Source of the DNA: Hungatella sp. UBA7603
GTDB taxonomy: Bacteria > Bacillota > Clostridia > Lachnospirales > Lachnospiraceae
DNA length: 29,944 bases
NCBI GenBank assembly: GCA_002478865.1
Contig: DLJZ01000028.1
Span: 1-29,944, forward strand
Reading direction: 5' to 3'
Below the pieces are notes generated by a model. That model saw nothing but the letters and a program-made list of their open reading frames with translations, had not been told where the DNA came from and did not search any database. The position numbers and the translations under genes are program-made. This document shows, one piece after another, positions 1 to 8,027 of the stretch. The stretch's first letter is position 1; the number at the start of each line of letters is the position of its first letter.

Positions 1-591
1 AGGTCCAGCAGGTCCATTAGCACCAGTAGCGCCAGTAGCACCAGTAGCACCAGTAGGTCCGGTAGGTCCGGCAGGTCCAGTAGCGCCAGTAGCGCCAGTA
101 GCACCAGTAGCGCCAGTAGGTCCGGTAGGCCCGGCAGGTCCAGCAGGTCCAGTAGCACCAGTAGCACCAGTAGCACCAGTAGCGCCAGTAGGTCCAGTAG
201 GTCCAGCTGGTCCCTGAGCGCCAGTAGCGCCAGTAGCACCAGTAGGTCCTTGAGCGCCAGTAGCGCCAGTAGCGCCAGTAGCGCCAGTAGGTCCCTGGAT
301 ACCCTGTGGACCCTGAGGTCCTACAGGACCCTGAGGCCCTTGTGGCCCGGTAGGACCATCAGCTCCTGGAATGCCCTGAGGTCCAGTAGGTCCGGTTGGT
401 CCCTGGAAGCCTCTAGGCCCCTGGGGTCCAGTAGGTCCGGTAGGTCCCTGGAAGCCTCTAGGCCCCTGAGGTCCTTGAGGTCCGCGTGGTCCTTGCGGTC
501 CTTGTGGTCCGGGGCAGCCTCTAGGCCCTTGCGGTCCTACGCAACCACCACAACCACAGCGGTTTCCGTCCCAATCTCTACAATTATTCAT
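1..591 (-). CDS. Collagen-like Gly-X-Y repeat protein, N-terminal part (runs off left edge)
   Basis: The minus strand is open from an ATG at 591-589 to the window edge (197 codons, no stop seen), so the C-terminus is missing. A Shine-Dalgarno AGGAGGG lies just upstream. The first 17 or so residues are Cys- and Gly-rich ([17 protein letters not shown]). After them comes an unbroken Gly-X-Y run to the edge: first GPQ/GPR/GFQ triplets, then GPT, and finally monotonous GAT/GPT triplets. Y-position Thr is typical of bacterial collagen-like proteins such as BclA, where it is O-glycosylated. No signal peptide is visible, which suits a spore-surface (exosporium) protein assembled from the mother cell; that location is an inference. 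The Cys cluster could cross-link or anchor the chains. The DNA is correspondingly repetitive (9-bp units), so the array length may vary between strains and may be misassembled. Confidence 0.9.
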   Translation of the reverse strand, partial: MNNCRDWDGNRCGCGGCVGPQGPRGCPGPQGPQGPRGPQGPQGPRGFQGPTGPTGPQGPRGFQGPTGPTGPQGIPGADGPTGPQGPQGPVGPQGPQGIQGPTGATGATGATGAQGPTGATGATGAQGPAGPTGPTGATGATGATGATGPAGPAGPTGPTGATGATGATGATGPAGPTGPTGATGATGATGANGPAGP

Positions 592-829
592 TATAACTCC
601 CTCCTGTCAAGGCGAAATATATTCTTGTAAATGTTTTTGTAGATGAATATAGTTTATAAAGGTTTTTACTTTCCTTTATAACATATCATATGTAGGAAGT
701 CTTAAGTTTGATAGAGACAAAATCAACTTGATTTATAAATATAGTTTTATGCTTCTAAAAAAGAGAGTTATGATTGTAAAAGGCGACTAGTCAGATATTA
801 GAATGGAAATAAGAATTTTTAGATGAATT
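592..829. other. AT-rich intergenic region upstream of the collagen-like gene
   Basis: About 240 bases without a credible gene. It holds the Shine-Dalgarno of the collagen-like gene, presumably its promoter, and the tail beyond the lyase terminator. No RNA gene was recognised. Confidence 0.6.
684..692 (-). promoter_or_regulatory. Possible sigma-K type -10 element (CATATGATA)
   Basis: Read on the minus strand, this matches the CATAnnnTA consensus of the late mother-cell sigma factor SigK and lies about 93 bp upstream of the collagen-like start. The upstream AC element is not at the usual 16-17 bp (the nearest is 13 bp away), so the match is weak. It was chosen because exosporium genes are normally SigK-dependent. 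Confidence 0.22.
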
Positions 830-889
830 AAAAAAGCTGGAGCAACGCCTCACAGATTGTGTTGTTTTTTTGTTAGGCATTGCTCCAGC
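830..889 (-). terminator. Intrinsic terminator of the kinase-regulator-lyase operon
   Basis: The 15-base arms 836-850 and 875-889 pair with one G-U wobble when read on the minus strand, and are followed there by six T (830-835). On the plus strand the same position is a C-A mismatch, so the minus strand is the functional direction. It lies about 50 bp after the lyase stop codon. The loop is long (24 nt). Confidence 0.85.
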
Positions 890-937
890 AGCTATTAAGT
901 TTTTTATATTAGGAGTGTATCTAATTAAAAATGTCCA

Positions 938-2746
938 TTACTGTATGATAAGTTTTAGATCCTGATGTTCCATGGTGATTAACAGACGGTAGATATCATG
1001 CTTCCATGCAGATTTTAAGCGCTTGTCCGTAATAGTGATTCTTTCTTTTAAAATATTAGATGAACCGGATATGGTGAGTTTTCCCAGATTCCCTATATTT
1101 ACAGAGTTCTCTGATACTTCCGGCTCTTCGTAAAACATCAGGGATAAAACCACCTTTTTAAGACTGCCTTCATAATGATCCGTTATCACAATTTTATTTC
1201 CTTTATCGTGAAGAGCGGTGCGAAGGTAAGAATGTATTCGTTCATCCGGATAAGCGGTGGCAATATCCATGGTTACCTTGTTTTCCGTTGCTCCAAACTG
1301 GTGAGAGACTTTGGTAGCGAGATACTGTGCACCATCTTTTTGTAAAATTGTCTCACCACCGTCAAAAAAGGTGGGAAGGTTGTGGTAGCAAGACTGCATG
1401 GTCCAGATTTCGTACCGGTCAGAGGAGAAAGTCTTTTTGCTGTAAGTTTCCACCCCTACATCTATTAGAAGAGGGCGGCCATCTTTATATATGGTAAAAC
1501 TTCCGGTATCGTTGTGGTTGTGACTGTCGTTGTTATCTCCAGCTTTTACCGCCAGACAGAAATGGTCATCTCTGGAGATAAAGATCCCCACACTTTCGTA
1601 CCAGATGTCTTTGTGGATAATATTCGAAGTCTTATTCCAAGACATCATTTCACTATGGGTGAAAATGGTCTGGAGTCTGTAAAAAAGGTTGTTTTCCTTC
1701 AAGGTCAAAGGGTCTTCGCTGTTTTGATAATCCGATGCGGCAAAGGCCATCAACTCCTGGTTGTCAGTCACTTTTCCAAATAGAAATTCTCTTGCTCCAC
1801 AACGGCCCGCAACTGGTGAACAGTCTGCGAAGTTCACGTAATAAATATCATCGACGTGAACATTTATTATGTAGGAGGCAATGTTTTTTATTTTGACGGA
1901 ATCATAAACAGAGGAAAATGCATGACCGGTTATTTCATTTAACAGAAAAAGACAATTAAACAGGCATAAGCCAGCATGACGGAAGTACTGAGCGCCTTCA
2001 TCGCAACAACCATCATCACCGTATTCAAAAAGAAAATAGTCCATGCTTTTCACTGCCTTATTCATGATGGATTCTTTTTCTTCTTTTGGCAGGTCACGGC
2101 TAAAGGCGGACAGAAGTATATTCTGGGTGCACCAGATTGTCCAGTTGTTCATCTGGCTATGGCCGTCGCCCATCCACCAAAAATGTTCTTTGAGATATGG
2201 GGTAAAGATACGTTCCTTCAGATTCTTGTTGATCATTTCTGGCAGAAAGGGGCTGATGCTTAACAGCTCCTGCCTTAAAAGATATTCTGCGATGGAGAGG
2301 ACCGAAGCCGTCTCAGCAGCAAACAAATCAATGACAGGCCTGGTGACATCAGGAAGAATAAACTGAGGCGTATCACGGATATAGGAATTATGAGCTGGTA
2401 AGTGCCAGGCATTTTCTTCGCAAATTACGTAAAGCCCATTTATAATATCATCAAGAAAGCGCCCTTTGTATTCCACGCATTCTGCCAAAACAAGACTATC
2501 TAACGCAATCCTTCTTAAAAACTGCTTATCTTCGTATTGCTTTCGATCTCCTGTCCTAGTAAATTCCATAAAATCTACAGCAGTGAGAGAGGGATAATCA
2601 AAATTAAGATATACTTCTCCGTTTTGAATGAGCTGTTCTCTTAGATCTTTAGAAAGTGCTTCCCATGATTTCCGCTCAGAGGCTGGAGGATATGGGTGAA
2701 AGTCTAACAATGGTTTCTTTCGGTTATTTGCAAGTTCTGTAATCAC
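938..2746 (-). CDS. Heparinase II/III family polysaccharide lyase (cytoplasmic)
   Basis: A 602-residue protein of the heparinase II/III-like fold: a helical (alpha/alpha) toroid followed by a beta-sandwich. Beta-elimination at a uronic-acid linkage would leave a 4,5-unsaturated uronate end. Visible landmarks are NNW (200-202) and DEGAQY (249-254) in the toroid and HNHND (409-413) opening the C-terminal domain, followed by the family's GSFTIYKDGRPLLIDVG stretch. There is no signal peptide, so it should act on imported oligosaccharides. The start is GTG at 2746, chosen because AAGGAGA lies 7 bases upstream; this site overlaps the regulator's stop codon, indicating a coupled operon. The GH88 enzyme across the divergent promoter would consume the unsaturated product. 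The exact PL family and substrate (heparan, hyaluronan, chondroitin, other uronate glycan) cannot be read from sequence alone. Confidence 0.82.
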   Translation of the reverse strand: MITELANNRKKPLLDFHPYPPASERKSWEALSKDLREQLIQNGEVYLNFDYPSLTAVDFMEFTRTGDRKQYEDKQFLRRIALDSLVLAECVEYKGRFLDDIINGLYVICEENAWHLPAHNSYIRDTPQFILPDVTRPVIDLFAAETASVLSIAEYLLRQELLSISPFLPEMINKNLKERIFTPYLKEHFWWMGDGHSQMNNWTIWCTQNILLSAFSRDLPKEEKESIMNKAVKSMDYFLFEYGDDGCCDEGAQYFRHAGLCLFNCLFLLNEITGHAFSSVYDSVKIKNIASYIINVHVDDIYYVNFADCSPVAGRCGAREFLFGKVTDNQELMAFAASDYQNSEDPLTLKENNLFYRLQTIFTHSEMMSWNKTSNIIHKDIWYESVGIFISRDDHFCLAVKAGDNNDSHNHNDTGSFTIYKDGRPLLIDVGVETYSKKTFSSDRYEIWTMQSCYHNLPTFFDGGETILQKDGAQYLATKVSHQFGATENKVTMDIATAYPDERIHSYLRTALHDKGNKIVITDHYEGSLKKVVLSLMFYEEPEVSENSVNIGNLGKLTISGSSNILKERITITDKRLKSAWKHDIYRLLITMEHQDLKLIIQ

Positions 2747-2758
2747 AATAGATTCTCC

Positions 2759-4375
2759 TTAATCTTCCTCATATTCACGTATGGTGTTTTGCTGAATAAA
2801 TTCTCTTGGGGATAAACCAGTAACTTTTTTAAAGACTTTACTAAAATAAAAGGCACTTTCAAAGCCAAGCTGGTCAGCCGCTTCGTATATTTTCATATCT
2901 TGTTCCAGGAGTAGGGTTTTCGCTTTATTCACCTTGGCCTGAGCGATATATTCAGAAAAGCCAAGCTGGCAGTTCTTTTTAAATAGTATACTTAAATAAT
3001 TTGGACTTAAGCCAAAGATGCCGGCAACCTCATTTAAGCTGAGTTTTTCTGTTACATGATTGTTGATGTACTTTTGTACGTTTGTGATGACATGTGCTTT
3101 ATAGGTTTTTCGTTTGGACTTTAAAACGTCACAAAGCCCATCCCGAAACGTGGACATCCACTCGGAGATCTGGCTTACCGTAGTAAATCGGTAGATGGAA
3201 CGGTAGCCGTCATTGTATGCGGAAAATATTTCAGCCATATTTTTTTCTCCATCGGGGAGAAGAGAGAGTGCAAGATAAAGGATATTGCAGGCTCCATCAG
3301 CCGCCTGGGAAAAACGCATGGGGTGGGATTCAAACAGTTCTATGATCTCCGTAAGTGTTTGATAAAGCACGTCCGTGTCAAATTCATTAAAGGCTTTTGT
3401 AATTTCACTTTTAAATACAGAGATATTAAATGCATTCCGCATTAATGCCGTATCCGATGAAGTGAAAATTACGGCTGGTTCGGCGTCAGAAGATCTTGCA
3501 AATGCCTGACGTGCCTCCTGATAGGATTCACTGATATTCAATGGGCGAATGACAGGGGTTCCTACTCCTGTGAATAAGGAAACATTAAAATAATTATGAA
3601 CCATCTCTGCCGCATTTATAAAACACTGAGAGACAATATCTTCCTTGAAATTTTCTGCTTTTGGGAGATGAAAAATAACTGCAAAGTGCTTCATATCCAA
3701 AGAAAACACATAAGCTGGAAGATGCTTGCCGATGATCTCTTTTGCCATTTGCAAGGTACTGTTATAAAGGTTCATGAGCTTTGTGTAATCCATGTCTTTA
3801 TGACTGTCTTCTCTGATTTCGCAAAATGCAGCAAAATAGCAGCTATCATCAAAATCCAGCTTCAAATCTTTTGCCTGAAGTAAGAACTGTTCCTCGTTTT
3901 CAAAGAGATTATGGAGAAGCCTCATGAAGAATTTTTCAAAATAGCTCTGGAGCAAGGGACGTCCTGATTCTTTGTATTCCAAAGAGACCTGAAGTGTATC
4001 CAGTCGTGATAACGCCTTTTTTACAGCTTCTGATAGAGCGTCTGCGTTTAACTCCAGCTTAATGAGATAATCAATGGCTTCATAAGACATCGCCTCTTTT
4101 ATTAGTTGGAATTCCTCATAGCTGGTGAGGAAGATAAAAAGGGGAATTCGTCCATATGTCTCCCTGCTAGTTTTTGCAAGCTCCAGACCGTTCATAATGG
4201 GCATGCGGATATCGGAGATAACGATTTCAGGTGAGTATTCTTCAATCATCTCAAGGGCATTTTGCCCGTTAACAGCCGTTCCGCAAATCTCGATTCCAAA
4301 ATCTGCCCAGTTTAACATGGACTTTATTCCAATTTGAACCAGAGGTTCGTCGTCTGCAATCAATAATTTCTTCAT
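2759..4375 (-). CDS. YesN-type response regulator with AraC-family DNA-binding domain
   Basis: A 538-residue two-component regulator. The N-terminal receiver domain (about 1-125) has the acidic pair DD at 8-9, phospho-acceptor Asp55 in SDIRMP and a conserved Lys in DYLIK, although this Lys is followed by Leu rather than the usual Pro. A long middle region of about 300 residues, usual for YesN regulators, precedes a C-terminal AraC double helix-turn-helix covering roughly the last 100 residues. I chose the ATG at 4375 rather than the upstream in-frame ATG at 4417. It begins the conserved MKKLLIADDEP and has AGAAAGG just upstream, whereas 4417 lies inside the kinase gene. Only 4 bases separate it from the kinase stop. 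It probably activates the divergent transporter and glycosidase operon when phosphorylated by the neighbouring kinase. Confidence 0.92.
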   Translation of the reverse strand: MKKLLIADDEPLVQIGIKSMLNWADFGIEICGTAVNGQNALEMIEEYSPEIVISDIRMPIMNGLELAKTSRETYGRIPLFIFLTSYEEFQLIKEAMSYEAIDYLIKLELNADALSEAVKKALSRLDTLQVSLEYKESGRPLLQSYFEKFFMRLLHNLFENEEQFLLQAKDLKLDFDDSCYFAAFCEIREDSHKDMDYTKLMNLYNSTLQMAKEIIGKHLPAYVFSLDMKHFAVIFHLPKAENFKEDIVSQCFINAAEMVHNYFNVSLFTGVGTPVIRPLNISESYQEARQAFARSSDAEPAVIFTSSDTALMRNAFNISVFKSEITKAFNEFDTDVLYQTLTEIIELFESHPMRFSQAADGACNILYLALSLLPDGEKNMAEIFSAYNDGYRSIYRFTTVSQISEWMSTFRDGLCDVLKSKRKTYKAHVITNVQKYINNHVTEKLSLNEVAGIFGLSPNYLSILFKKNCQLGFSEYIAQAKVNKAKTLLLEQDMKIYEAADQLGFESAFYFSKVFKKVTGLSPREFIQQNTIREYEED

Positions 4376-4379
4376 AATC

Positions 4380-6260
4380 TTACCTTTCTGCTCCCTGGTT
4401 GTCGGTGTAGCGTTCATATGGAATCCGGATGCTCATGGTGGTGAATTCTCCTGGTTTACTGGTAATTGTTATTCCGTAATCCGGGCCAAAATCATGTTGA
4501 ATCCGTTTGTTTACATTGCTGATTCCAATATGACGGAAGAACTCAGTGTTGCTTGCATTATCAGCGTCATCTTGCATTACCTTTTCAATCATTTCCGGTG
4601 TCATGCCCACTCCGTTGTCTGTAATATCTATTTTAAGGATCTTGAAAGGAGAAGCCTCCTCTTTCTGGGCAGAGACAATGATATGGCCTGCTGTTTTAGT
4701 CGGTTCAATTCCATGAAATAGAGCGTTTTCTATTATGGGTTGAAGGGAGAAGCGGTGAATCCGGCATTGATACAGATCTTCAGAGGTGATCTGGTATTCA
4801 ATGGTAACGCTGCCGCCGTAACGGTATTGCTGAATGAGGAAATAGTCTTTTACCAGATCTAGCTCTTCTTTTAATGTGATAAAGGAAGCAGTTCCCTTTG
4901 AAACATTTTTTAACAACCTTGCAAGAGCCGTTGTCATATCCGCAATGCCGGTGGCATTTTGTATGGTAGCCATCCACTTAATGGAATTAAGTGTATTGTA
5001 TAAAAAGTGAGGATTAATCTGGCTTTGGAGTATCTGGTATTCCAAATCTTTTTTCTGCTTTTCATCGGCAACCTTTTTATCCAGAAGAGTCATAATGTTT
5101 TCTGACATGCTATTAATGCCTTTTCCTACCTGTCCAATCTCGTGATCCCATTCGATTTCGGCATCTTTGGAGAAGTCTCCCGTAGAAATTTTAGATAGTT
5201 TACTGCTCACCTTGCGAATGGGGTCCATAATAATCCGATTTAAGAAAAAGATCAAAAGGATACCAAGGGAAAGGATGAAAAGGCAGATTCCAAGTAGCAG
5301 AAGCATGTAAAGATTCTTCTGTTGTTTAAACTGCTGTTCGGATAAAACTTGTATTAAGCTGAAATCACCAATTCCTTCTATGCCTTCAATCGGGCGTTCC
5401 ACAACGATACGCTTTTCACCCTGCTTTGTGGTGACTGAAAGTACCTGGGTTCCCTGGAATAAGGCGTTTGTTTCAGAGTACGGGTTTGGATTTTTGTAAG
5501 GGAGTTCTGTTTCCTTCCAGCTTCCAGAGTCATAAATATAGTTTTTCCCTCCAATGGTTAAAAACAGGGAACTGTCATCTGGGAGAGGGTAGGACGAGAG
5601 ATAACGGGTGAACAGTCGTGTGGATATCTCCACATAAGTCCAGCCAATAATTTCTGAATTAAACTCATTGTAAGCTGGGCGTAATATAGGAATAATGGTA
5701 TCACCGCCTATTTCTGCGAGAGGGTCGTTTATCAGTCCGATCCAGAGAAAATCAGGTGAATCATAAAGTCTCTTAAAGAAAGGCTTCTGGCTGATAATCT
5801 TTGCTGCATAGGAAGAAGAATTATTAGTAGTAATCTGTAAAAAGTTATTTTCATCAATCGTGGAAACAAGGACCCGCGATATATAATCATAGGAACGAGT
5901 GTTATAATACTCTTCCTTTAACCGGTTGTGAGTGGAGAGGGCCATGGGGCGCAGGTTATCGGTATCATTTTGTAAGGAAGGAAGCTTTTGCTGATGTTTA
6001 AACGCTTCCAAATAACTAATTATGGTAGAATTGGAGCGGCACCACTTACTGAAATATATAATGTCTTTCATATCTGCAGCAATGTTATTGCTGGCAACTT
6101 GTAAGTTGAATTCTGCTGACTGAATCTGGTTCTTCCTTAAAAAAGACTGAAAGACAGAAAAGCAGATTGAAGTTGTAAGAATTGTAATAAGCAGGGTGAC
6201 AGAGGCTGTAATTGCCATGAGCTTGCCCCTTATGGTTTTTGGTATAAACCTCTTCCACAT
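4380..6260 (-). CDS. YesM-type sensor histidine kinase
   Basis: A 626-residue membrane kinase. A first transmembrane helix (about 14-36) and a second (about 317-340) flank an extracytoplasmic sensor domain of roughly 280 residues, followed by a HAMP linker (about 341-395). The His-kinase domain has the phospho-acceptor His418 in the INPHFLYN motif. The ATPase domain shows an N box (PIIENALFHG, 508-517), a G box (DNGVGM, 548-553) and GISNVNKRI (579-587). This is the standard architecture of the YesM/LytS-like class, which in Firmicutes pairs with YesN regulators beside carbohydrate ABC operons. The start ATG at 6260 has AAGAAGGGA upstream. It is the first gene of the minus-strand operon, divergent from the sugar transporter. 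The ligand is unknown; the extracytoplasmic domain may sense the oligosaccharide directly or through the binding protein. Confidence 0.93.
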   Translation of the reverse strand: MWKRFIPKTIRGKLMAITASVTLLITILTTSICFSVFQSFLRKNQIQSAEFNLQVASNNIAADMKDIIYFSKWCRSNSTIISYLEAFKHQQKLPSLQNDTDNLRPMALSTHNRLKEEYYNTRSYDYISRVLVSTIDENNFLQITTNNSSSYAAKIISQKPFFKRLYDSPDFLWIGLINDPLAEIGGDTIIPILRPAYNEFNSEIIGWTYVEISTRLFTRYLSSYPLPDDSSLFLTIGGKNYIYDSGSWKETELPYKNPNPYSETNALFQGTQVLSVTTKQGEKRIVVERPIEGIEGIGDFSLIQVLSEQQFKQQKNLYMLLLLGICLFILSLGILLIFFLNRIIMDPIRKVSSKLSKISTGDFSKDAEIEWDHEIGQVGKGINSMSENIMTLLDKKVADEKQKKDLEYQILQSQINPHFLYNTLNSIKWMATIQNATGIADMTTALARLLKNVSKGTASFITLKEELDLVKDYFLIQQYRYGGSVTIEYQITSEDLYQCRIHRFSLQPIIENALFHGIEPTKTAGHIIVSAQKEEASPFKILKIDITDNGVGMTPEMIEKVMQDDADNASNTEFFRHIGISNVNKRIQHDFGPDYGITITSKPGEFTTMSIRIPYERYTDNQGAER

Positions 6261-6313
6261 AAATGGTGTCCCTTCTTTGGCTTATGGAGTATTGACCTAC
6301 GGTAACATCTACA

Positions 6314-6342
6314 AAGTTAGCGTATTTTTTGTAAAATGTCAA
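6314..6342 (-). promoter_or_regulatory. Candidate SigA promoter of the kinase operon
   Basis: On the minus strand TTGACA (6342-6337) is followed after 17 bp by TAACTT (6319-6314). The -35 is perfect and the -10 weak (3 of 6). It lies about 55 bp before the kinase start codon. Confidence 0.5.
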
Positions 6343-6450
6343 TGAAAAACCGGGCTTCATTTTGTTTAAAACTTGTCAATATGTATGCAAAAGAGAAATA
6401 GTGCTGATAATCATAAGATATTACATCTTTGATTCCAGTTCATTCGATTT

Positions 6451-6467
6451 TTGAATAAATATTGAAT
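6451..6467 (+). promoter_or_regulatory. Direct repeat TTGAAT-N5-TTGAAT, possible regulator site
   Basis: Two identical hexamers at 6451-6456 and 6462-6467 are spaced by 11 bp, one helical turn. They lie about 45-60 bp upstream of the candidate -10 of the transporter operon, a usual position for an AraC-type activator. That the divergent YesN-type regulator binds here is an inference. Confidence 0.35.
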
Positions 6468-6487
6468 CTTTTCTAAGAGAATTTCCA

Positions 6488-6516
6488 TTCTTAATCTTAC
6501 CAGCTTCCTATATAAT
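6488..6516 (+). promoter_or_regulatory. Candidate promoter of the sugar transporter and glycosidase operon
   Basis: A perfect -10 TATAAT at 6511-6516 is preceded by 17 bp and a poor -35 (TTCTTA, 6488-6493). A weak -35 with a good -10 suits an activator-dependent promoter. It lies about 70 bp before the binding-protein start. Confidence 0.5.
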
Positions 6517-6585
6517 TCAGTTATGGTAAATTCTTAATGATGTAAGAACTTGCTGTTTAATTTATTCAAATCAGGAGGGTATACA

Positions 6586-7935
6586 ATGAAAAAAAGAACG
6601 CTCAGCATTGCTCTTGCTTGTGCAATGGTAATGACCAGCCTTGCTGGCTGTGCCGGTGCAGCAAAGGATGCCACAAAGGCATCTTCCGAAAGTTCGGCAG
6701 CGGAGACAAAAGCATCAGAACCAGCAAAATCGGCAGAAGGTAAGACAACATTAAAGTGGTCCGTTTGGGACATCAGCAAAACAACATACTATCAGCCACT
6801 GATTGATGCATTTGAAAAGTCTCATCCAGATGTAAAGATTGAAATGGTAGATTTAGGCTCTACAGATTATCAAACTGTCCTTGCAACAGAATTAACAGGA
6901 AGCGGTTCTAATTTCGACGTAGTAACCGTAAAGGACGTTCCAGGATACATGACTCTTGTAAATAAGGGTGTTTTAGAGCCTCTAGACAGCTACATCCAGT
7001 CTTCTGGTGTGGATTTGACCCAGTATAAAGGTCTTACCGATCAGATTAAGGTAGAGGATAAATTATACGAACTTCCTTTCCGTAATGATTTCTGGGTAAT
7101 GTTCTATAACAAAGATATTTTTGACAAAGCAGGCGTAGCTTATCCAACCAATGATATGACATTTGAACAGTACGACGCTTTGGCAAGAAGCGTTACCGTT
7201 GATACACCAGGACAGGAAGTATATGGTGCTCACTATCATACTTGGAGATCTGCTGTACAGCTTTTCGGTATTCTTGACGGCAAGAATACAATCGTAGATG
7301 GAAAATATGAATTCTTAAAACCATACTATGAGATGGTATTAAAAGAGCAGGAAGATGGCGTTACTCAGGATTATGCAACTTTAAAGACCAGTGGACTTCA
7401 TTACTCCGGTGCTTTTGCACAGGGTAATGTAGCTATGATGAATATGGGAACATGGTTTATCTCTACATTAATGGATAAAATCCGTACAGGTGAATATACA
7501 GACTGTACTAACTGGGGAATTGCAAAATATCCTCATGCAGAAGGAGTTGAGCCTGGTTCTACTCTTGCAACTATAACATCTCTTGCAATTCCATCAAATG
7601 CACCAAATAAAGACCTTGCTTGGGAATTTATCAACTTTGTAAGCGGTAAAGATGGTGCAGAGATCCTTGCTTCCACAGGAACGATTCCAGCAGTTATGAA
7701 CAAAGCTGTATCTGATCTGGTTGCCGGGACCGATGGTTTCCCTAAAGATGATAAGACAAGTGCAGACGCTCTTAATACCTCTAAGCTCTATTTAGAGATG
7801 CCAGTGAACAAAAAGAGCTCTGAAATTGAAACAGTTTTAAATGAAGCTCATGATGCAATCATGACAGGCAGTATGTCTGTCGATGATGGCATTGCACAGA
7901 TGAATGAAAAGATTGGTGCAATTTTAGCTAAGTAA
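6586..7935 (+). CDS. Sugar ABC transporter substrate-binding lipoprotein (CUT1 family)
   Basis: A 449-residue extracellular solute-binding protein of the MalE/UgpB-like class (SBP family 1). The N-terminus is a lipoprotein signal peptide: MKKR, a hydrophobic core, and the lipobox LAGC ending at Cys22. A low-complexity Ala/Ser/Lys linker (about 25-50) precedes the binding domain, which starts near TTLKWSVWD. The start at ATG 6586 is preferred over an upstream ATG at 6550 because AGGAGGG (6573-6579) sits 6 bases ahead and the signal peptide begins there. It is the first gene of the operon and captures oligosaccharides for the two permeases downstream. Neighbouring GH88, beta-glucuronidase and beta-galactosidase genes suggest a uronic-acid-containing oligosaccharide. 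No ATPase gene accompanies it, as is common for Firmicute CUT1 systems that share an MsmX/MsmK-type ATPase encoded elsewhere. Confidence 0.93.
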   Translation: MKKRTLSIALACAMVMTSLAGCAGAAKDATKASSESSAAETKASEPAKSAEGKTTLKWSVWDISKTTYYQPLIDAFEKSHPDVKIEMVDLGSTDYQTVLATELTGSGSNFDVVTVKDVPGYMTLVNKGVLEPLDSYIQSSGVDLTQYKGLTDQIKVEDKLYELPFRNDFWVMFYNKDIFDKAGVAYPTNDMTFEQYDALARSVTVDTPGQEVYGAHYHTWRSAVQLFGILDGKNTIVDGKYEFLKPYYEMVLKEQEDGVTQDYATLKTSGLHYSGAFAQGNVAMMNMGTWFISTLMDKIRTGEYTDCTNWGIAKYPHAEGVEPGSTLATITSLAIPSNAPNKDLAWEFINFVSGKDGAEILASTGTIPAVMNKAVSDLVAGTDGFPKDDKTSADALNTSKLYLEMPVNKKSSEIETVLNEAHDAIMTGSMSVDDGIAQMNEKIGAILAK

Positions 7936-7951
7936 ATGTTTAGAGTCAAGA

Positions 7952-7975
7952 GAGGCGGGCGAAAAAGCCCGCCTC
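7952..7975 (+). other. GC-rich stem-loop between binding protein and permease genes
   Basis: A perfect 9-bp stem (7952-7960 with 7967-7975) has a 6-nt loop and no following T-run (ATTTAAAG follows). A hairpin here without a U-tract is more likely an mRNA-stabilising or processing element that keeps binding-protein transcript above permease transcript, as in malE-malF type operons, than a full terminator. Confidence 0.65.
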
Positions 7976-8027
7976 ATTTAAAGAAAACTTCTGATTTGAT
8001 CATAGAAATAAAGGAGGAAAAGCATAA

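Noticed and set aside
1..300. Short tandem repeats suggesting a CRISPR array or VNTR locus
   Set aside because: The 9-bp units are codon-level repeats of Gly-Ala-Thr and Gly-Pro-Thr with no unique spacers.
250..630. Plus-strand Ser/Arg-rich ORF
   Set aside because: It is the antisense shadow of the collagen-like Gly-X-Y array on the minus strand.
6085..6360. Minus-strand ORF upstream of and overlapping the kinase start
   Set aside because: It is out of frame with the kinase gene, spans its promoter, and has no domain or ribosome site.
6550..6585. Earlier ATG for the binding protein
   Set aside because: It would bury the lipoprotein signal peptide behind extra residues and has no ribosome site; the AGGAGGG fits 6586.
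7952..7975. Stem-loop as an intrinsic terminator
   Set aside because: No T-run follows the stem and the operon clearly continues, so it is listed as a stem-loop instead.
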